Source of the DNA: Magnaporthiopsis rhizophila
Taxonomy: Eukaryota > Ascomycota > Sordariomycetes > Magnaporthales > Magnaporthaceae
DNA: 34,550 nt
NCBI GenBank assembly: GCA_003049465.1
Contig: PYSS01000215.1
Coordinates: forward strand, 1-34,550
Reading direction: 5' to 3'
Shown: positions 31,145-34,550 of the stretch, piece after piece
How the letters are laid out: each line of letters starts with the position of its first letter
Numbering within the stretch: position 1 is the first letter of the stretch
Translations under genes and position numbers: made by a program
The notes under the pieces: generated by a model
Databases searched by the model: none
Told to the model about the DNA's origin: nothing
Seen by the model: the letters and a program-made list of their open reading frames with translations, nothing else

Positions 31145-33011
31145 GGTTTCGAAGATATGGTGAGAGGGAAGAGACAACAAACAGTTGTGTGTGTTGAACT
31201 TTGCTTCGTCGGTGTTCGTTTCCGGTCATATACCTACAGACTCCTACTGACTGTCTCCTTTGTTGTTTTTCTATTGTTATCAACGCATTGTGCTTCTCGG
31301 GTAAAAATGCATAGGCCGGCGTTTTGATGGCTCCAGGCCCGGATAGCCTCCCGCCCTGAAGTCTAGGAAATTTTAGCTTCATCCATCACCTCAGCGCCGA
31401 AATTCTCCTTCTCCGTGCAGGATCAAAGAACGAGCCGTCCACCTTGTGTGTCTTGCCTCACCTCACGCACGCCCGCGGTCCTCATAGTGTCGACCCAGCA
31501 TGACGGAATCCAAAGTTGTAGAAAGCAGAGGCCTTCAATAAGCTCCCAACCACTGACCCAGGCGGTCAGCAAGTTCGATGCTCTGAACGGAGACCCGTTC
31601 TCTTGGCCACCGACTTCCATGGCTTGCTCCTCCGCCACCAGCCGGACCGCACGTTCGGCCTCACCTGGCTCCACGGCCACTTCGAGCTCGAGCCCGGCTA
31701 GAGGGTCGTCAAATACGGCGGCGCGTCCGTTCCTGTGGCATCTCGGCAAGAATCTCCAAGTACGCCCGGCCATGTAGCTGGATCCTCGACGAGCGGTGTC
31801 GCCCGCCCCTGTGAGCTCCGGTATCCATGCGGGCCCAGACACATACAAGACCCCGAGCCCGATTTCGGCGAGCCTACGCTGCGGACCCTTCGCCGTCGGG
31901 TTTTTGCGAGCTGAGTGGCCGGCGCAGCGCGCAGAGGAGGCTCTTTGGTCTCTGCGGCCACCTTGAGGACGATTTTACCGCCCGGATCGAGATCGCTAAA
32001 GGCTAGGGCCCAACATTAGCCGAAAGCCAGAGGATTCAAGTTTTTTTTTTTCCTTCCAAGTCGACGGATAACCCCCCCTTGCGAGACTGACCTTGAGCCT
32101 GCGGTACCAGGACGGCGTGAAGTCACGTACGGCCGCCTAGTTCTTCTCTCTGCAGCTTTGGGACCGAGGTAACTTCGGCTGCAGACACAAAGGCTCGAGC
32201 CACGCCGGAGAGCACAAATGAGATCAAGAGAGCAGCAGTGTCCGCGTAGTGCTCCGGTGATGCAGGCATTGTATATCCGGACCCGTCTTTAGTTCCGAGC
32301 GTTTTCTTGGTTTGTCATTCTCAACTCGAGAGGAAGAAGGCCCATCCACCCATCCTTTGTCCCCAGCATCAGCCAGCCGCGCTTCGCCGTCCAAGCACAA
32401 AGCCCTTTGCCGCATGCCGCCTGGAAGAAGAGGCTCCGCGAGTCTGCGCTAGCATTGGACAAGGCCGAACCCACAAATCGCGCCATTACAAGATGTTCCG
32501 AGTCGTCGTTCCCTGGCTCTGGCTTGCATGCTACGCGGGAGGTGAACCAAACCCGATTCGCCTGAAGAGCCGGCGGAGGCTGGACTCCGCCGCAGGAAGC
32601 GGAGTCGAACTTGTCCGTCGACGTCTCGTGGCAGGGGTCCGTCCCCCCAGGTCCTGTGGTGCCAACGGTCAAGAAGCGAGGGAGTTCCAACAGCCACCCG
32701 CACTGGCAGACACCTTCCAAGGCTCCAGCCGATGACGCCAGAGCCCGGCCAGCAGGTGTCCCTACACGCTAGCTACTATTGCAGCCGGGCAAGGAAACTC
32801 AACCAAAGCCCTTAGATGTCGTTCTCGCCATCTGCAATGATGTCCTGCGAAGCCCCGAGTTCCCGTGGGTGTGTGTGAGAGGGGGCGTGCAAAGGCCCGC
32901 CCAATGCATCCTGCACAGCTCGCGGTACCGGTTTCCGCTTGAGGAGGGAGCCCGTTTACGCCCGTTTAACGAGAGGAAGAACGGTCTCATCGTCAGATAC
33001 ACGCTGTCGCT
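31145..33011. other. Gene-poor stretch with no assignable gene
   Basis: SNARE 3' flank to about 31400, then sequence of coding-like GC content whose frames are repeatedly interrupted on both strands. Given the broken nuclease gene next to it, decayed genes are plausible, but I could not match any motif. An 8-bp perfect stem, GACTCCGC/GCGGAGTC, lies near 32583-32606. Confidence 0.5.
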
Positions 33012-34300
33012 TCAACGACGGCTCACCAGGATCTGGTGTGTAGCACGGCGCCTGAGCGGGTGTCGGTCCACTTCTGCGGTGACGCTGGCCTCCGAAGAGG
33101 TCAATAAAGCCCGCCCGAGGCCGGACGGCGGACCATACCACATATTGTCGACCCAACTGCGTATCCTTGTCCGGCCCTCCTCCTCCTCCTCCACATCGTC
33201 GCCGCTATCGCCCGCACTTTCGTATCCACGAGACCACGTGTGGGAACTCACGCTCCGCGCGTTCGAGGCAGGGGACAATCCGGCGAGCCTTTCGACGTCT
33301 TCGCCGGACATGTTATGGTGCACCTCGCGCGTGCCATCATCCTCGTTAAGGGGTAGCGCGCGGTGAGCGAGGAGCAGGTGCTGTTAAAGAAGGGCATATA
33401 CGCGTCGGCAAAAAGCGTCCACGCCAAGCGGGGCGAAAAGGAACTCGACGGCGACGCCACGCATTCCTGGCTTCTGTACGGCGCGATTATGGCAATAGCG
33501 CGACGAGGTCGGGGGACCACTGCGCGCCCATGACGTGCACGGCGAGGCAGACCGTGGACGTTGTTGGACCGAGCCAGGAGGCGGTGGCGGTTTTGGCGGT
33601 AAACACCAAGCGGCGCGTGTCGAAGAAGTGGTGGAGGTCGCGGCGCAAGACGACCATATTCCTAACGTCATCGACGGTAACACTAACCATCTCATCCCGG
33701 CGGTACCTGCGCCCCAGTCCATCCAAAGTAAGCTCGGGGAACGTGTGTTTGATGCTTACGGAGGCTTGAAAGAGAAGGACATACCGGGTCATCCTGTTGT
33801 TGACGAACCAGTTTCCTGCTCCGACCGGCATAAGGTGTGCCGACGACTCCAAGGCATCGACATGCCCCCGAGATCCTACACATCTGATCGCGGATCAAGG
33901 CCGCAAATTTGCCATCCGCCAACCCTCAAGTTTGGTGTTTCCGGCGGGACGTAGGGCTCGAAACGGAGTTTCATTCCAGGGCGCAAGCAGCTTGTCGTGC
34001 CGGAGCTCCCAGTCGTCGAAGGACGGAACAACGGGGTATTTGTTTGTGGGATCGTCCCCGACGCAGAACAGTACCTGGCGGTGGCGGAGAAACGCCATTA
34101 TCAGGGCGAGTGATGCGTTCAATATCGCCTCCCACCTTTGTTGCCAGCCAGCCAGCCAGTGGCAAATATATTGCCGGTGACGATGCAAGCAGGCCGTCGG
34201 CGCAAAGTCGTGATCGATGCCATCGCCGCCTTGGTCGAAGCGGCCAGCTGGAGGAGCGGGACGTTGAGCGGATACGCGGGATGGAAAAATTCGAACTATG
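33012..34300 (-). pseudogene. HNH_2-type nuclease-domain protein, broken by several frameshifts
   Basis: Read on the minus strand, pieces of one fungal HNH (PF13391-like) protein appear in the right order but in different frames. Near 34060-33960: VGDDPTNKYPVVPSFDDW. Near 33915-33850: IRDQMCRISGACRC. From about 33850: ESSAHLMPVGAGNWF, then VRNMVVLRRDLHHFFD and RLVFTAK. Near 33450-33400: GVAVEFLF and AWTLFADAYMPFF. From about 33323 to 33012: an acidic Ser/Glu-rich tail. The H of SAHL and the N..L...LH..FD block are the family hallmarks. At least four frame changes lie in under 1 kb with no introns to explain them, so the gene is dead or badly sequenced; the intact frames of other genes favour decay. 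The exact 5' end is not clear. Confidence 0.75.
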
Positions 34301-34491
34301 CCTGAGCCGCTATCCGCCGCCCCCGGCGGGCCCAGGGGCGGTTTTGAGAGCCATCGGGTCGACCGTTGTTGGTCTCGTCGTTGAGGCGCGACGCGAGGCA
34401 CGCGGTCACTTTGTTTGGGTGGACCGACCGTGGGCGTGTTGCTACTGCACAAGGAGAAAGGGATATAAGAATAAGGAAATGGTATAAGGAA

Positions 34492-34492
<1 letters not shown>

Positions 34493-34543
<51 letters not shown>
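34493..34543. repeat. Homopolymer A51 at window end, followed by GAGAGAG
   Basis: Fifty-one A, then GAGAGAG to the last base. Its place at the very edge suggests a contig or gap boundary. Confidence 0.9.
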
Positions 34544-34546
<3 letters not shown>

Positions 34547-34550
34547 AGAG

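Noticed and set aside
31423..31961. Minus-strand frames with coding-like composition as another broken gene
   Set aside because: No block could be matched to a family in any frame, so only noted as unassigned sequence.
32100..32150. Minus-strand DFTPSWY string recalling TDT/sulfite-efflux transporters
   Set aside because: The match is seven residues long with no continuation in any frame.
32583..32620. Possible minus-strand tRNA T-arm (GTTCGACTCC)
   Set aside because: No matching acceptor, D or anticodon arm could be folded around it.
28481..34543. Poly-A runs as tails of LINE-type retroelements
   Set aside because: No reverse-transcriptase motifs or target-site duplications beside them, and an N lies in one run; assembly artefact is simpler.

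Overview
The window is nuclear DNA of a filamentous ascomycete. Coding exons are GC-rich, and most genes are broken by short introns (53-228 nt) with GTRNGT donors, CTRAC branch sites and YAG acceptors. Genes sit about 1-2 kb apart on both strands and are not arranged in operons. The gene families point to Sordariomycetes, but that placement is inference from family resemblance, not a search.

Layout, 1-23.7 kb (core, conserved genes): an aquaporin with a long N-terminal tail (+); a steroid 5-alpha-reductase-family membrane enzyme (-); a large MINDY-type deubiquitinase ending in a CaaX box (-); a DUF829/TMEM53-type alpha/beta hydrolase (-); a secreted aspartic-protease-like protein with altered active-site motifs (+); a bifunctional 6-phosphofructo-2-kinase/fructose-2,6-bisphosphatase (+); a small secreted Cys-rich protein (-); and the DEAD-box ribosome-biogenesis helicase Has1 (+). 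Exon structures were worked out by hand for all of them. These genes do not form a pathway; they are independent housekeeping or membrane functions.

Layout, 23.7-34.5 kb (gene-poor, decaying region holding two good genes): a CT-rich spliced-looking leader leads into an array of seven diverged copies of a 17-nt exon end, an intron of about 56-79 nt and an ATGCTCGT exon start (25.3-26.7 kb). This is the most unusual structure in the window. A DUF1996 gene fragment lies between copies 5 and 6. Further on come an intron-bearing tRNA-Ala(CGC), an intact Qc-SNARE gene and, at the right end, a multiply frameshifted HNH_2-type nuclease relic on the minus strand.

Several very long homopolymer runs (A28, A37+C45+N, A29-N-A27, A51), three of them beside an N or the window end, look like assembly or gap-edge artefacts more than biology.
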